Shown here piece by piece: positions 44,369 to 51,846 of a stretch of DNA of 64,000 nt. Within the stretch, counting starts at the first letter, position 1, and each line of letters opens with the position of its first letter. Made by a program: the position numbers and the translations under genes. This DNA is from JAUMBM01 sp964645715 (lineage in GTDB: Bacteria; Bacteroidota; Bacteroidia; Chitinophagales; Saprospiraceae): NCBI GenBank assembly GCA_964645715.1, contig CAZYAO010000010.1, positions 1-64,000 of the forward strand. The letters run 5' to 3'. The notes under the pieces were generated by a model, which was not told the origin of the DNA, searched no databases, and saw only the letters and a program-made list of their open reading frames with translations.

Positions 44369-44443
44369 CAGGCCAACAGCCTTCCCGACACACCCATATG
44401 TTTGTCAGGGTTTATTACCTAACCATTTTTGTATGCTGCTAGT

Positions 44444-45328
44444 ATGATGAGCAAGCCCTTCCTTTTTACCAGCCTGCTGGTACTGACGACCAGCCTGTTG
44501 CTGGCGCAAAAGCCAGCTTTCGAAATTATGGCAGATAGTATGCTGGTGTATGAACCTATCACTTTTGCCAACAAGTCTGCTAAGGCTGTCCGCTACGAAT
44601 GGGATTTTGGTGATGGCGCCAAAGACACGCTCGCCAATCCAACGCACCGATATTTTTTCTCCGGCCAGTATACGGTCAGACTTACAGCCTTCGCTGCCAA
44701 CAATAAGTCCCGCACCTACGAGAAAAAGGTATACATTAAACCTCCCAGCAAATGTCTGGTGCACATGCAGACACCTATGGGGTATATGATACTGCATCTT
44801 TTTGATGCCACACCTGCTCATCAGGACAACTTTGTCAAACTTGCCGAGCAGCATTTTTATGACAGCCTGCTCTTTCACAGGGTCATTCAGGGATTTATGA
44901 TTCAGGGTGGTGACCCCAACAGCCGCAATCCAGAGCCGGGCAAACCCATGGGCGCCGGCGGCCCTGGCTATACCATCAAGGCCGAGTTTGCCGACTCGCT
45001 GGCGCATGTGAAGGGCGCACTGGCTGCGGCGCGTACTAACAACCCCCAAAAGAGGTCTTCGGGTTCGCAATTCTACATCGTACAAGGCAAACCCGTAACC
45101 GACGAAGAACTCAATCGCATTGAAGCCCAGAAGAACTTTCGCTACCCTAGCAGCGTGCGGGAGGCCTACCTGAACCAGGGGGGCACCCCTTTTCTCGACC
45201 AGGACTATTCTGTTTTCGGACGGGTCATTGAGGGACTTGAAGTGATAGACAGGATCGCTGCTGCCCGAACCAATGCCGAAAACCTGCCTTTTGAAAAAAT
45301 GTGGATGGTCGTCAGGCTTATGCGCTGA
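44444..45328 (+). CDS. Exported PKD-domain plus cyclophilin peptidylprolyl isomerase
   Basis: About 294 residues. Signal peptide (about 1-22, ending LLLAQ), a PKD/Ig-like domain (about 25-100, hallmark WDFGDG), then a cyclophilin domain (about 110-290) with FHRVIQGFMIQGGDPNSR and GSQFYIVQG. The cyclophilin half is closely similar to the preceding lipoprotein, including the same insertion (ELNRIEAQKNFRYP), so the genes are tandem paralogues. The start is ATG 44444 or 44447. A PKD-cyclophilin fusion suggests folding of surface or secreted proteins. Confidence 0.9.
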   Translation: MMSKPFLFTSLLVLTTSLLLAQKPAFEIMADSMLVYEPITFANKSAKAVRYEWDFGDGAKDTLANPTHRYFFSGQYTVRLTAFAANNKSRTYEKKVYIKPPSKCLVHMQTPMGYMILHLFDATPAHQDNFVKLAEQHFYDSLLFHRVIQGFMIQGGDPNSRNPEPGKPMGAGGPGYTIKAEFADSLAHVKGALAAARTNNPQKRSSGSQFYIVQGKPVTDEELNRIEAQKNFRYPSSVREAYLNQGGTPFLDQDYSVFGRVIEGLEVIDRIAAARTNAENLPFEKMWMVVRLMR

Positions 45329-45349
45329 TGATTTCGAACTTTGCTATGT

Positions 45350-46117
45350 ATGGATAATCAAATTGTATTGGGTATTGATGTGGGTGCCTCCGGTATAAAA
45401 GGAGCACTAGTTGATATCAGCAACGGGGAGTTGGTCTCTGATCGCATTCGGCTGGAAACCCCTAAGCCTTCAACGCCGCAGGCTGTAGGAGAGGTCTTTG
45501 CAACACTTACCAGCCGACTCAACTGGACTGGCTTCATCGGCTGCGGATTCCCTTCGCTGGTGCGAAACGGTAAAGTACTTACGGCTACCAATATCGATAA
45601 AAGCTGGATGAACTGTCAGGCGGATGAGCTCTTCAGCGAAATGACCGGTTGCAAGGTGCATCTTATCAACGATGCTGATGCCGCCGGTATCGCAGCTGCT
45701 AAGTTTGGCCTGGCCCGGGGTGAAATGGGCACGGTCTTATTGATTACACTGGGCACTGGCATCGGGTCCGTACTTTTTCGGGAGGGTATCATCATCCCCA
45801 ATACGGAGTTTGGACATATTTATATGCAGAATCACAAAGAGATTGCTGAACGCTACTGTGCCGACAGTGTGCGCAAGCGTGAGAATCTCGACTGGACAAG
45901 CTGGGGCAAACGCCTCAACGAGTACCTGCTGTACCTCGAAAAATTGCTTTCACCCGACCTCATTATTCTGGGTGGCGGCGGCAGTAAGCATTTTGACAAA
46001 TACGCCGACTGCATCACCTTGCAAACCAGGGTAAAAGCAGCCCTTTTGCAAAACAATGGGGGTATCATCGGTGCCGCCTGGTATGCATGGCACACGGAGC
46101 ATAAGGCCCGCCGCTAG
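45350..46117 (+). CDS. ppgK: ROK-family kinase, polyphosphate-glucokinase-like
   Basis: Predicted glucokinase of about 255 residues. N-terminal phosphate-1 motif GIDVGASGIKGALVD, LINDADAAGIAAA with the catalytic Asp, phosphate-2 motif ITLGTGIGSVLF and PNTEFGHIYMQ, matching the short polyphosphate/ATP glucomannokinase group, which lacks the ROK zinc Cys cluster. Use of polyphosphate rather than ATP is inferred from length and motif similarity. Start ATG 45350, 21 bp after the PKD-cyclophilin gene. Its stop TAG (46115-46117) overlaps the stop of the convergent gene in the palindrome CTAG. Confidence 0.78.
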   Translation: MDNQIVLGIDVGASGIKGALVDISNGELVSDRIRLETPKPSTPQAVGEVFATLTSRLNWTGFIGCGFPSLVRNGKVLTATNIDKSWMNCQADELFSEMTGCKVHLINDADAAGIAAAKFGLARGEMGTVLLITLGTGIGSVLFREGIIIPNTEFGHIYMQNHKEIAERYCADSVRKRENLDWTSWGKRLNEYLLYLEKLLSPDLIILGGGGSKHFDKYADCITLQTRVKAALLQNNGGIIGAAWYAWHTEHKARR

Positions 46118-46536
46118 TCCGAAGATGGCTTTCGGACCCACTGTTGGTCGGCCGTGAGCTCGAAGGCTGTGGGAATGTAAATGACCGTATCAACCGACTC
46201 ATAGCACTCCCCCCTCGATGTCCGAACATTAATCCGCTGCTTGTCAACAGAAGACAGCAGCAACTCACCAGCTGTGCGCTGGGAGCGGTAGGCGTAGCGG
46301 TTGTTCTTCAGATAATCCTGTAGTATGGCTTCTGATCCGTTGTACATGAGTACTTCGGTCTTTATCATTAGCGAGCTGCCTTCCCACTGTACCACCTCAT
46401 AGTTGCCGAAGAGGTCGAACCGAATCAGTGTTACCGAATCAAGCGAAAACACCTCGTGGTTCATATACCGTTTCTGAGACCATGATAGCCCGGGACCGAC
46501 AGCTGTAAGTAATAAAACGATGATAAATATTCTCAT
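46114..46536 (-). CDS. Small exported protein of unknown function
   Basis: About 140 residues, no recognised family. A signal peptide (about 1-21: MRIFIIVLLLTAVGPGLSWSQ) is followed by a mostly beta-predicted periplasmic domain (SVTLIRFDLFGNYEVVQWEGSSLMIKTEVLMYN). It lies 35 bp after kdsA, same strand, and is probably cotranscribed. The start is taken at ATG 46536, giving the signal peptide. Its stop shares the CTAG with the convergent ROK gene. The DUF2807-like beta pattern may hint at an adhesin-like fold, but this is weak. Confidence 0.75.
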   Translation of the reverse strand: MRIFIIVLLLTAVGPGLSWSQKRYMNHEVFSLDSVTLIRFDLFGNYEVVQWEGSSLMIKTEVLMYNGSEAILQDYLKNNRYAYRSQRTAGELLLSSVDKQRINVRTSRGECYESVDTVIYIPTAFELTADQQWVRKPSSD

Positions 46537-46571
46537 AAGCTGCTGCAATTTGGCAGACTGATGTTGGCTTC

Positions 46572-47384
46572 TCAGATGGCTTTTCGGATGCGGACGAGGC
46601 TGGTGAGCAGCGATTCAAGCTGTCCGAGTGGCAGCATGTTGGCACCATCACTCTTTGCTTCCGCGGGATGAGGATGTGTCTCTATAAATAAACCATCGAC
46701 ACCTACGGCCACGCCTGCCCGGGCAATAGCGCTGATGAGCGCCGGCCGGCCACCCGTAACCCCGCTCGCCTGGTTGGGCTGCTGCAAAGAGTGCGTACAA
46801 TCCAGCACAACCGTAGCTCCAAACCCTTGCATAACCGGAATACCCCGAAAATCTACAATCAAATCCTGATAACCAAAGGTTGTGCCCCGCTCCGTCAACA
46901 GCACCGATGGATTACCGCTCTGCTGCACTTTTTCCATGGCAAACTGCATCGACTCAGGGCTTACAAATTGACCTTTTTTGATATTAACCACCTTGCCGGT
47001 AGCCGCGGCCGCCTGCAGCAAACTCGTCTGCCTGCACAAAAAGGCAGGAATCTGCAGTACATCCACATAAGCAGCAGCGAGTGCAGCTTCGGGTTCGGTA
47101 TGAATATCCGTAGTTGTAGGAACACTAAAGTGCTCTCCCACCTTACGCAAAATATCCAGCGCACGTTCGTCCCCTATACCTGTAAAGGAGTCCCCTTTTG
47201 ACCGATTGGCCTTGCGGTAAGATCCTTTGAATATATAAGGAATCTGAAGCCGCTCACAGATGTCACTCACTTTTGCGGCTATCTCAAAAGCCATCTCTTC
47301 TCCTTCGATTGCGCAGGGACCTGCGATAAGAAAGAAGTTTCCGCTGTCAAGATGCTTAATCTTTGGAATGGAAGTCAGATCCAT
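46572..47384 (-). CDS. kdsA: 3-deoxy-8-phosphooctulonate synthase (Kdo-8-phosphate synthase)
   Basis: Condenses arabinose 5-phosphate and phosphoenolpyruvate to Kdo-8-phosphate. 270 residues with FLIAGPCAIEGEEMAFE at the N-terminus, FKGSYRKANRSKGDSFTGIG (phosphate-binding Lys/Arg), LQIPAFLCRQTSLL, FVSPESM, and FIETHPHPAEAKSDGANMLPL. All features match KdsA. Together with kdsD at 18.0 kb it shows Kdo-containing LPS. Followed by the small exported protein. Confidence 0.95.
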   Translation of the reverse strand: MDLTSIPKIKHLDSGNFFLIAGPCAIEGEEMAFEIAAKVSDICERLQIPYIFKGSYRKANRSKGDSFTGIGDERALDILRKVGEHFSVPTTTDIHTEPEAALAAAYVDVLQIPAFLCRQTSLLQAAAATGKVVNIKKGQFVSPESMQFAMEKVQQSGNPSVLLTERGTTFGYQDLIVDFRGIPVMQGFGATVVLDCTHSLQQPNQASGVTGGRPALISAIARAGVAVGVDGLFIETHPHPAEAKSDGANMLPLGQLESLLTSLVRIRKAI

Positions 47385-47482
47385 AGTAGAATTATTGAAC
47401 GATACATTGCGGCTGCAAAGTACGCAGAAAGCAGCTAATTAACGCACGGGACCTTGGGAAAAGCACGCTGTAGGCACAATGA

Positions 47483-47525
47483 AAACAGCGCCAGACCACC
47501 CCTGCGGGAATGGCTGGCGCTGTTT
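47483..47525 (-). terminator. Hairpin downstream of the outer-membrane barrel gene
   Basis: Arms AAACAGCGCCAG (47483-47494) and CTGGCGCTGTTT (47514-47525), 12 bp perfect. On the minus strand TTTTC follows the stem. It lies about 155 bp beyond the barrel gene's stop, in a 297-bp spacer that otherwise shows no gene. Confidence 0.55.
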
Positions 47526-47681
47526 GAAATGGTCATGGAATTTTTGTGTATCGAGCCTTTGAACCTGAATCACGCTCTGGGAACGGCTGCAGTCAAAGTG
47601 TGTTGTGTTTTCTTAGGTCTTTTCTCGCTTTGAGCGGCCGAACACCCTTCAGGTGTAGCCTGCACCAATCGGACCAGCGAA

Positions 47682-48263
47682 TTAAAGCTTAACGGTCAGA
47701 CCAATGTTGAGGATAGAAACACCGTAGCCAAGTTCAGCGAAACCAGCCATCTTAGGACTGAAGTAGCGGCGGGCACCCACAAAACCGCTGTACAGCAGTT
47801 GGTTCTGCGCACCGTTGCTATAGCGCGGAGACAGCACGTCACCGTCTTTAGGCTCTGGCGTAATCTGTGTATGTGTAACCTTAGGCGTGCTGTAAGCCAG
47901 CTGTAGACCACCGTAGATGCGCCAGTTGTTGAGGTTATTGCTCACCCCGGCAGCACGCACACCAAAAATGTAGAAATCATTTTCGTAAGCATCAATTGTA
48001 CCATTAGGACGCGCAATGCGGCCAGAAGAAGTGCTGGAAAAACCACCGAAAGCACCCAGCGTAAAATTGTCTGCTACATAATAGTCCAACCGCAAGTTTA
48101 CCGGCGGAACAACCGTCCGTCCACCCTCGGCAACAAAAGAAGAAATAACACCGACACCTGCTGAAAACTCCAAATCGCCTTTGGTCAGTTTAACCGGCTT
48201 CAATTGTGCTTGTGTCGTAAAAGCTGCTGCGATCAGTGCGAGGGTGAAGAAAAACCTGGACAT
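47682..48263 (-). CDS. Outer-membrane beta-barrel protein
   Basis: About 193 residues with a signal peptide (MSRFFFTLALIAAAFTTQAQ), then alternating amphipathic strands (LRLDYYVADNFTLGAFGGFS, NWRIYGGLQLAYSTPK) and an aromatic/hydrophobic C-terminal strand (LGYGVSILNIGLTVKL), typical of the porin/OmpW-like beta-barrel families of Bacteroidota. No specific function visible. I use ATG 48263, which sits 69 bp downstream of a good promoter. Monocistronic. Confidence 0.85.
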   Translation of the reverse strand: MSRFFFTLALIAAAFTTQAQLKPVKLTKGDLEFSAGVGVISSFVAEGGRTVVPPVNLRLDYYVADNFTLGAFGGFSSTSSGRIARPNGTIDAYENDFYIFGVRAAGVSNNLNNWRIYGGLQLAYSTPKVTHTQITPEPKDGDVLSPRYSNGAQNQLLYSGFVGARRYFSPKMAGFAELGYGVSILNIGLTVKL

Positions 48264-48331
48264 GGTACTTCGGTTTATTAGTGATTGATGATCAGACAGA
48301 GAAAATTTTATTCCGTCGTAATTTGATGATG

Positions 48332-48362
48332 CAAAGGTAATCCAATTGCGTGTATATGTCAA
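48332..48362 (-). promoter_or_regulatory. Promoter of the outer-membrane barrel gene
   Basis: Minus strand: TTG (48360-48362), then 20 bases, then TACCTTTG (48332-48339), a full Bacteroidota -33/-7 pair. The 5' UTR would be about 60 bases before the ATG at 48263. Best-formed promoter in the window. Confidence 0.75.
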
Positions 48363-48598
48363 GCGTATAGGCAAATTTTATTTTAAAATTTTTGAAATAG
48401 AATCGTTAATTAAGAATTATATTTTGAAAAACACATGCAGATTGTATAAATTTATGCCCCGTCTGTTGTTGGCATAATATTCTTCGCTAAACAGCGCAAA
48501 AGCAAAATCCTGCATCCTGCACACATATACAGAACTAACGTTTGTTTACCATGCATTATTGTTACTAGTCCGAATAAAATTTTTACACAATCGCGGGT

Positions 48599-48633
48599 TT
48601 TGGGCAAATGCACGACATCAACTTTATCTTTTG
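48599..48633 (+). promoter_or_regulatory. Candidate promoter for the metallophosphoesterase gene
   Basis: TATCTTTTG (48625-48633; one T longer than TAnnTTTG) with TTTG at 48599-48602 about 22 bases upstream. It lies 10 bases before the ATG at 48644, supporting that start over upstream ATG 48608-type codons. Confidence 0.45.
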
Positions 48634-48643
48634 TCGGCTGTTT

Positions 48644-49888
48644 ATGAAATTGAAAAAATACTACATGCTTCGCCTGCTGATATTCTTATCTTTTTTATTG
48701 TTCATTGATGTTTACGCCTTTCAGGCCATTCGCTTACTAATCCAGCATAAATCTTTGCTGGTTCGCGGCATTATCTACGGTTTTTACTGGCTGATTCCGC
48801 TGGCGGCCATAACAATGCTCGTCTTTTCGGATGCTTTGGGTACAGCCAACTGGCCTAAAGGCTGGCTCAGCGTCATACGAGCCTTCTTTTTCATTGCCTA
48901 CCTGTCCAAATTTATGGTTGCCGGCATTCTGCTAATCGACGATTTTCGGCGGTTGGTGTTGTTTTTATACGATCGTTGGGCACCTTCCCCGCAGGTGGAC
49001 ACGAGCCGCAGCCGTTTTCTTGCTCAGCTGGCACTGATTATTGGCGGACTGCCGCTGGTATTTTTGTCGTACGGTATGGCCCGCAATCCTTATCGCTATC
49101 AAATATTGCGCCAGCGGCTGCAGCTTCGCAACCTGCCGCCTTCGTTGGCGGGCCTGCGCGTTGTACAGTTGTCCGATATCCACGCCGGCAGTTTCACACG
49201 CCCCGATGCTGTTGCACGAGCCATTGACATGGTCAATGCCCTACAGCCCGATCTGGTGTTTTTTACCGGCGACCTGGTCAATAATGCAGCTGAAGAAATG
49301 CTTCCTTACAAAGAAATGTTTGGACGCATACAGGCGCGCTACGGTGTATTCTCTATTTTTGGCAACCATGATTATGGCGACTACGTCATGTGGCCTTCCG
49401 AAAAAGCCAAACGCGACAATCTGGAACTACTCAAGAGCATACACCGCGAAATGGGCTGGCAGCTGTTGCTCAACGAAAACAGGCTGCTCGAGATAGCAGG
49501 CCAGCAGGTAGCTATTATTGGTGTTGAAAATTATTCAGCGCTTGCGCGCTTCCCCAAATATGGCGATCTGGCAAAAGCCTATGCGGGCAGTGAGCCTGCA
49601 GCGCTCAAAATTTTACTTTCACACGACCCCACGCACTGGGAAGCCGGCGTGGTGGAAAAATATGCTGACATACAGCTTACCTTATCAGGCCACACCCACG
49701 GAATGCAATTTGGCGTGGAAATTCCTGGCTGGATCAAGTGGAGTCCAGCACAATATGTATATAAGCAGTGGGCGGGTGCCTATGAATCAGGGGGGCAGTG
49801 GCTGTACGTCAATCGCGGCTTTGGTTTTCTGGGTTATCCGGGACGAGTAGGCATACTGCCGGAAATCAGCCTGTTGGAACTTGCCTGA
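48644..49888 (+). CDS. Membrane-anchored metallophosphoesterase
   Basis: About 414 residues. Three to four N-terminal transmembrane helices (about 8-30, 36-62, 78-100 and 130-150) are followed by a calcineurin-type phosphoesterase domain (about 170-410) with all five metal motifs: QLSDIHAGSF, FFTGDLVNN, IFGNHDYGDY, LLSHDPTH and LSGHTHGMQFG. Similar to YkuE/YaeI-type enzymes with a membrane-spanning N-terminus. The substrate could be a lipid phosphodiester such as UDP-diacylglucosamine-like molecules, but this is not indicated by neighbours. No operon partner. Confidence 0.9.
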   Translation: MKLKKYYMLRLLIFLSFLLFIDVYAFQAIRLLIQHKSLLVRGIIYGFYWLIPLAAITMLVFSDALGTANWPKGWLSVIRAFFFIAYLSKFMVAGILLIDDFRRLVLFLYDRWAPSPQVDTSRSRFLAQLALIIGGLPLVFLSYGMARNPYRYQILRQRLQLRNLPPSLAGLRVVQLSDIHAGSFTRPDAVARAIDMVNALQPDLVFFTGDLVNNAAEEMLPYKEMFGRIQARYGVFSIFGNHDYGDYVMWPSEKAKRDNLELLKSIHREMGWQLLLNENRLLEIAGQQVAIIGVENYSALARFPKYGDLAKAYAGSEPAALKILLSHDPTHWEAGVVEKYADIQLTLSGHTHGMQFGVEIPGWIKWSPAQYVYKQWAGAYESGGQWLYVNRGFGFLGYPGRVGILPEISLLELA

Positions 49889-49931
49889 TCTCGGTTTTAC
49901 AATAACTTTTTTCTTTTTGCCCGGCCGGCCG

Positions 49932-49939
49932 TATTTTTG
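49932..49939 (+). promoter_or_regulatory. Candidate distal -7 box for the ferredoxin gene
   Basis: TATTTTTG (TAnnTTTG) lies 117 bases upstream of the ferredoxin start and just before a 13-bp hairpin, which would form the 5' end of the transcript. Confidence 0.45.
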
Positions 49940-49940
49940 C

Positions 49941-49974
49941 GCCAACAAACAAGCTGCATATCTTGTTTGTTGGC
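49941..49974 (+). promoter_or_regulatory. 13-bp hairpin at the predicted ferredoxin transcript start
   Basis: Perfect inverted repeat GCCAACAAACAAG (49941-49953) and CTTGTTTGTTGGC (49962-49974) with loop CTGCATAT. It is not followed by T residues, so it is more likely a 5' transcript structure or binding palindrome than a terminator. Confidence 0.5.
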
Positions 49975-50044
49975 TGAGATATAGGTTCCTGTAGCTGCGT
50001 GCCGCACACAGCTGCCGGAGTATATTTTTATCACCTCCGTAAAA

Positions 50045-50052
50045 TATGTTTG
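50045..50052 (+). promoter_or_regulatory. Candidate proximal -7 box for the ferredoxin gene
   Basis: TATGTTTG matches TAnnTTTG and ends only 4 bases before the ATG at 50057, which would give a leaderless mRNA. Confidence 0.4.
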
Positions 50053-50056
50053 CGAA

Positions 50057-50404
50057 ATGGCAATCATGATAACCGACGAGTGTATCAACTGTGGTGCCTG
50101 CGAACCCGAATGTCCCAATAATGCTATCTATGAGGGGGGCATCGAGTGGGCCATCACCGACGGCACCAACGTCAAGGGCGTATATGAAATGGAATCGGGC
50201 CAAAAACTCGATGCAGCGGCGCGGCAGAAGCCCGTCAGTGATGACTATTATTATATAGTGCCTGATAAGTGTACAGAATGCGTGGGCTTTCACGAAGAGC
50301 CCCAGTGCGCTGCAGTCTGCCCCGTAGACTGTTGCGTGCCAGATCCTGAACGCGTGGAGAACGAACAGCAGCTGCTCGCCCGGAAAGACCGCCTGCACCT
50401 GTAA
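50057..50404 (+). CDS. Ferredoxin with two [4Fe-4S] motifs
   Basis: Small electron carrier of 115 residues. The first cluster motif is CINCGACEPECP (about residues 9-20), the second CTECVGFHEEPQCAAVCP (about 74-91), where the second has the extended CxxCx(8)CxxxC spacing of the YfhL/Alvin-type 2[4Fe-4S] ferredoxins. The roughly 50-residue stretch between clusters (GIEWAITDGTNVKGVYEMESG) is a Bacteroidota-type insertion. Soluble, monocistronic, with an unusual promoter region. Confidence 0.92.
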   Translation: MAIMITDECINCGACEPECPNNAIYEGGIEWAITDGTNVKGVYEMESGQKLDAAARQKPVSDDYYYIVPDKCTECVGFHEEPQCAAVCPVDCCVPDPERVENEQQLLARKDRLHL

Positions 50405-50547
50405 GTTTTCAGCAGCTAACCCACATAGGTACAAAATACCTGCTGTCTCTTACGGAAAGTACGGCTCACAGTTGGCTACAACTAGTGCACTCACTCCCCG
50501 ACAGCCTGTAATCTGCCTGGTTTTTCTCACAACCAAAATAGTGTCCG

Positions 50548-50982
50548 ATGAAAAATCGCCTGCTTTCACTACTCGTATTGCTGCTCATGTCCTCCGGTAC
50601 AATCATCGCCCAATATTCTCCTATTGGCGTATGGAAAACCATTGATGACAAAACCGGAGAGGCCAAGTCACACGTTGAAATTTTTGAACAGAACGGTAAG
50701 TTCCATGGTAAGGTTGTGCGCCTGCTGCGCAAGGGACCCGAGACCCGCTGTGAAAATTGCAGTGGCGCCAAGAAAAACCAACTCATTCTCGGCATGATGG
50801 TCGTCGAGAACCTGCGCGCTTCCGAGGGATTCTGGCAGGGAGGTACTATTCTCGATCCCGAAAGCGGTAACGAATACACTTGCTCTGTGTGGTTCGACCG
50901 CGGCCAGCCCAACGAGCTCCGCGTCCGTGGCCGCCACTGGAGTGGCTTGTATCGCACGCAAACCTGGTACCGGGTGCCGTAA
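50548..50982 (+). CDS. DUF2147-family exported protein
   Basis: 144 residues. Signal peptide (about 1-21, ending IIAQ) followed by the DUF2147 pattern: PIGVWKTIDDKTGEAKSHVEIFEQNGKFHGKVV, a Cys pair CENCSG, LILGMMVVENL, GGTILDPESGNEYTCSVWF and a final GLYRTQTWYRV. This is a lipocalin-like beta-barrel family with no assigned function, common in Bacteroidota and Proteobacteria. Monocistronic; ends at a strong terminator. Confidence 0.88.
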   Translation: MKNRLLSLLVLLLMSSGTIIAQYSPIGVWKTIDDKTGEAKSHVEIFEQNGKFHGKVVRLLRKGPETRCENCSGAKKNQLILGMMVVENLRASEGFWQGGTILDPESGNEYTCSVWFDRGQPNELRVRGRHWSGLYRTQTWYRVP

Positions 50983-50990
50983 GGTAATCT

Positions 50991-51040
50991 CAAATAGCTA
51001 TTTGGCGACTGCGTCGCCAAATAGCTATTTGATAGTTTTT
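50991..51040 (+). terminator. Strong terminator after the DUF2147 gene
   Basis: Perfect 19-bp arms 50991-51009 and 51013-51031 with a 3-base loop, then ATAGTTTTTT. The stem core CTATTTGGCG resembles the CTCTTTGGC hairpin family. Confidence 0.85.
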
Positions 51041-51153
51041 TACCAAAACCTATAATCGGACTCCAACAGCAAAACTTTAACAATTATCAGGCAATAAGGC
51101 AAGCATTGCGACAGTTATTACAATGATTATTCTCACCAAATGCTTGCTATGTC

Positions 51154-51384
51154 ATGAACCTTACACCAAACAGCATTGTCGCCTATATTTACGGAGAGAC
51201 CAATCTGTCGGAGGCCCTCTCCGTTGAACATGCCATGGACGCTGATCCGCTGCTGGCAGCAGAGTGCAGAGAGTTGGCCAGCGCCAGGAAAGAATTCCCC
51301 AAGGCTATGTTTAATGCTCCTCCCAGAACGCTGCAGGCCATTCTGCGCTATAGTGAAAAGACACGTATGGAACAACAGGTGTGA
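51154..51384 (+). CDS. Small hypothetical protein
   Basis: 76 residues (MNLTPNSIVAYIYGETNLSE...), predicted helical, no signal peptide or motif. The opening IVAYIYGETNLSEALSVEHAMDADPLLAAECREL resembles the N-terminal helices of anti-sigma-like or regulatory small proteins of Bacteroidota, but I do not recognise a family. Codon usage looks coding, with a preceding untranslated space. It ends 68 bp before the copy of a 55-bp assembly overlap. Confidence 0.6.
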   Translation: MNLTPNSIVAYIYGETNLSEALSVEHAMDADPLLAAECRELASARKEFPKAMFNAPPRTLQAILRYSEKTRMEQQV

Positions 51385-51452
51385 TCGCCGGCCGTTAGTG
51401 CGCTCGTTTCAATGCAATCTTCTGCGGTTTATTCTCGTCAAAACCAGCAGCG

Positions 51453-51662
51453 CCCCCTGCTGCTTTCATACTCATCGTTTTTCTGCTGTTTTTTATCCGA
51501 AAAACATNNNNNNNNNNNNNNNNNNNNNNNNNNNNNNNNNNNNNNNNNNNNNNNNNNNNNNNNNNNNNNNNNNNNNNNNNNNNNNNNNNNNNNNNNNNNN
51601 NNNNNNNCCCCCTGCTGCTTTCATACTCATCGTTTTTCTGCTGTTTTTTATCCGAAAAACAT
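51453..51662. repeat. Assembly gap flanked by identical 55-bp copies
   Basis: The 55 bases at 51453-51507 are identical to 51608-51662, on either side of the 100-N run 51508-51607. This is the signature of two contigs overlapping by 55 bases that a scaffolder separated with a placeholder, so nothing is probably missing. Confidence 0.85.
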
Positions 51663-51752
51663 GTGCTTTTTCTGAGAATCAGCGCTAATTTGCATCAGCA
51701 AAGGCAGCGCGGTCGGTATGAAGTTGTCTTCTACGTAAAAACAGACATTAAT

Positions 51753-51796
51753 TCAGAACACTCTTTGGCGGCATTAACCGCCAAAGAGTGTTCTGA
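51753..51796. terminator. Intergenic inverted repeat, CTCTTTGGCGGC family
   Basis: Perfect 19-bp arms 51753-51771 and 51778-51796, loop CATTAA, core CTCTTTGGCGG. It is followed by GGCAAC, not T residues. Lies 50 bp upstream of the TM2 gene. Confidence 0.6.
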
Positions 51797-51846
51797 GGCA
51801 ACTTCCCGTCCACTGCTTCACTATATAACTGAGGATTTTGGCAGCT

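Larger units (their letters stand above)
48264..48643. other. 380-bp AT-rich divergent intergenic region
   Basis: Between the barrel gene and the metallophosphoesterase. It contains the minus-strand promoter at 48332-48362, a plus-strand promoter-like box near 48625, and otherwise AT-rich sequence without a gene or clear repeats. Confidence 0.6.
51385..51846. other. Intergenic region with assembly gap, overlap copies and an inverted repeat
   Basis: Nominally 462 bp but about 307 bp once the 100 N and one 55-bp duplicate are removed. It contains no supported gene, only the hairpin at 51753-51796. Confidence 0.7.

Noticed and set aside
51453..51662. Direct repeats around gaps as insertion-sequence target duplications
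   Set aside because: They are 55 bases long and identical at two sites of equal size around placeholder N, the mark of contig overlap, not transposition.
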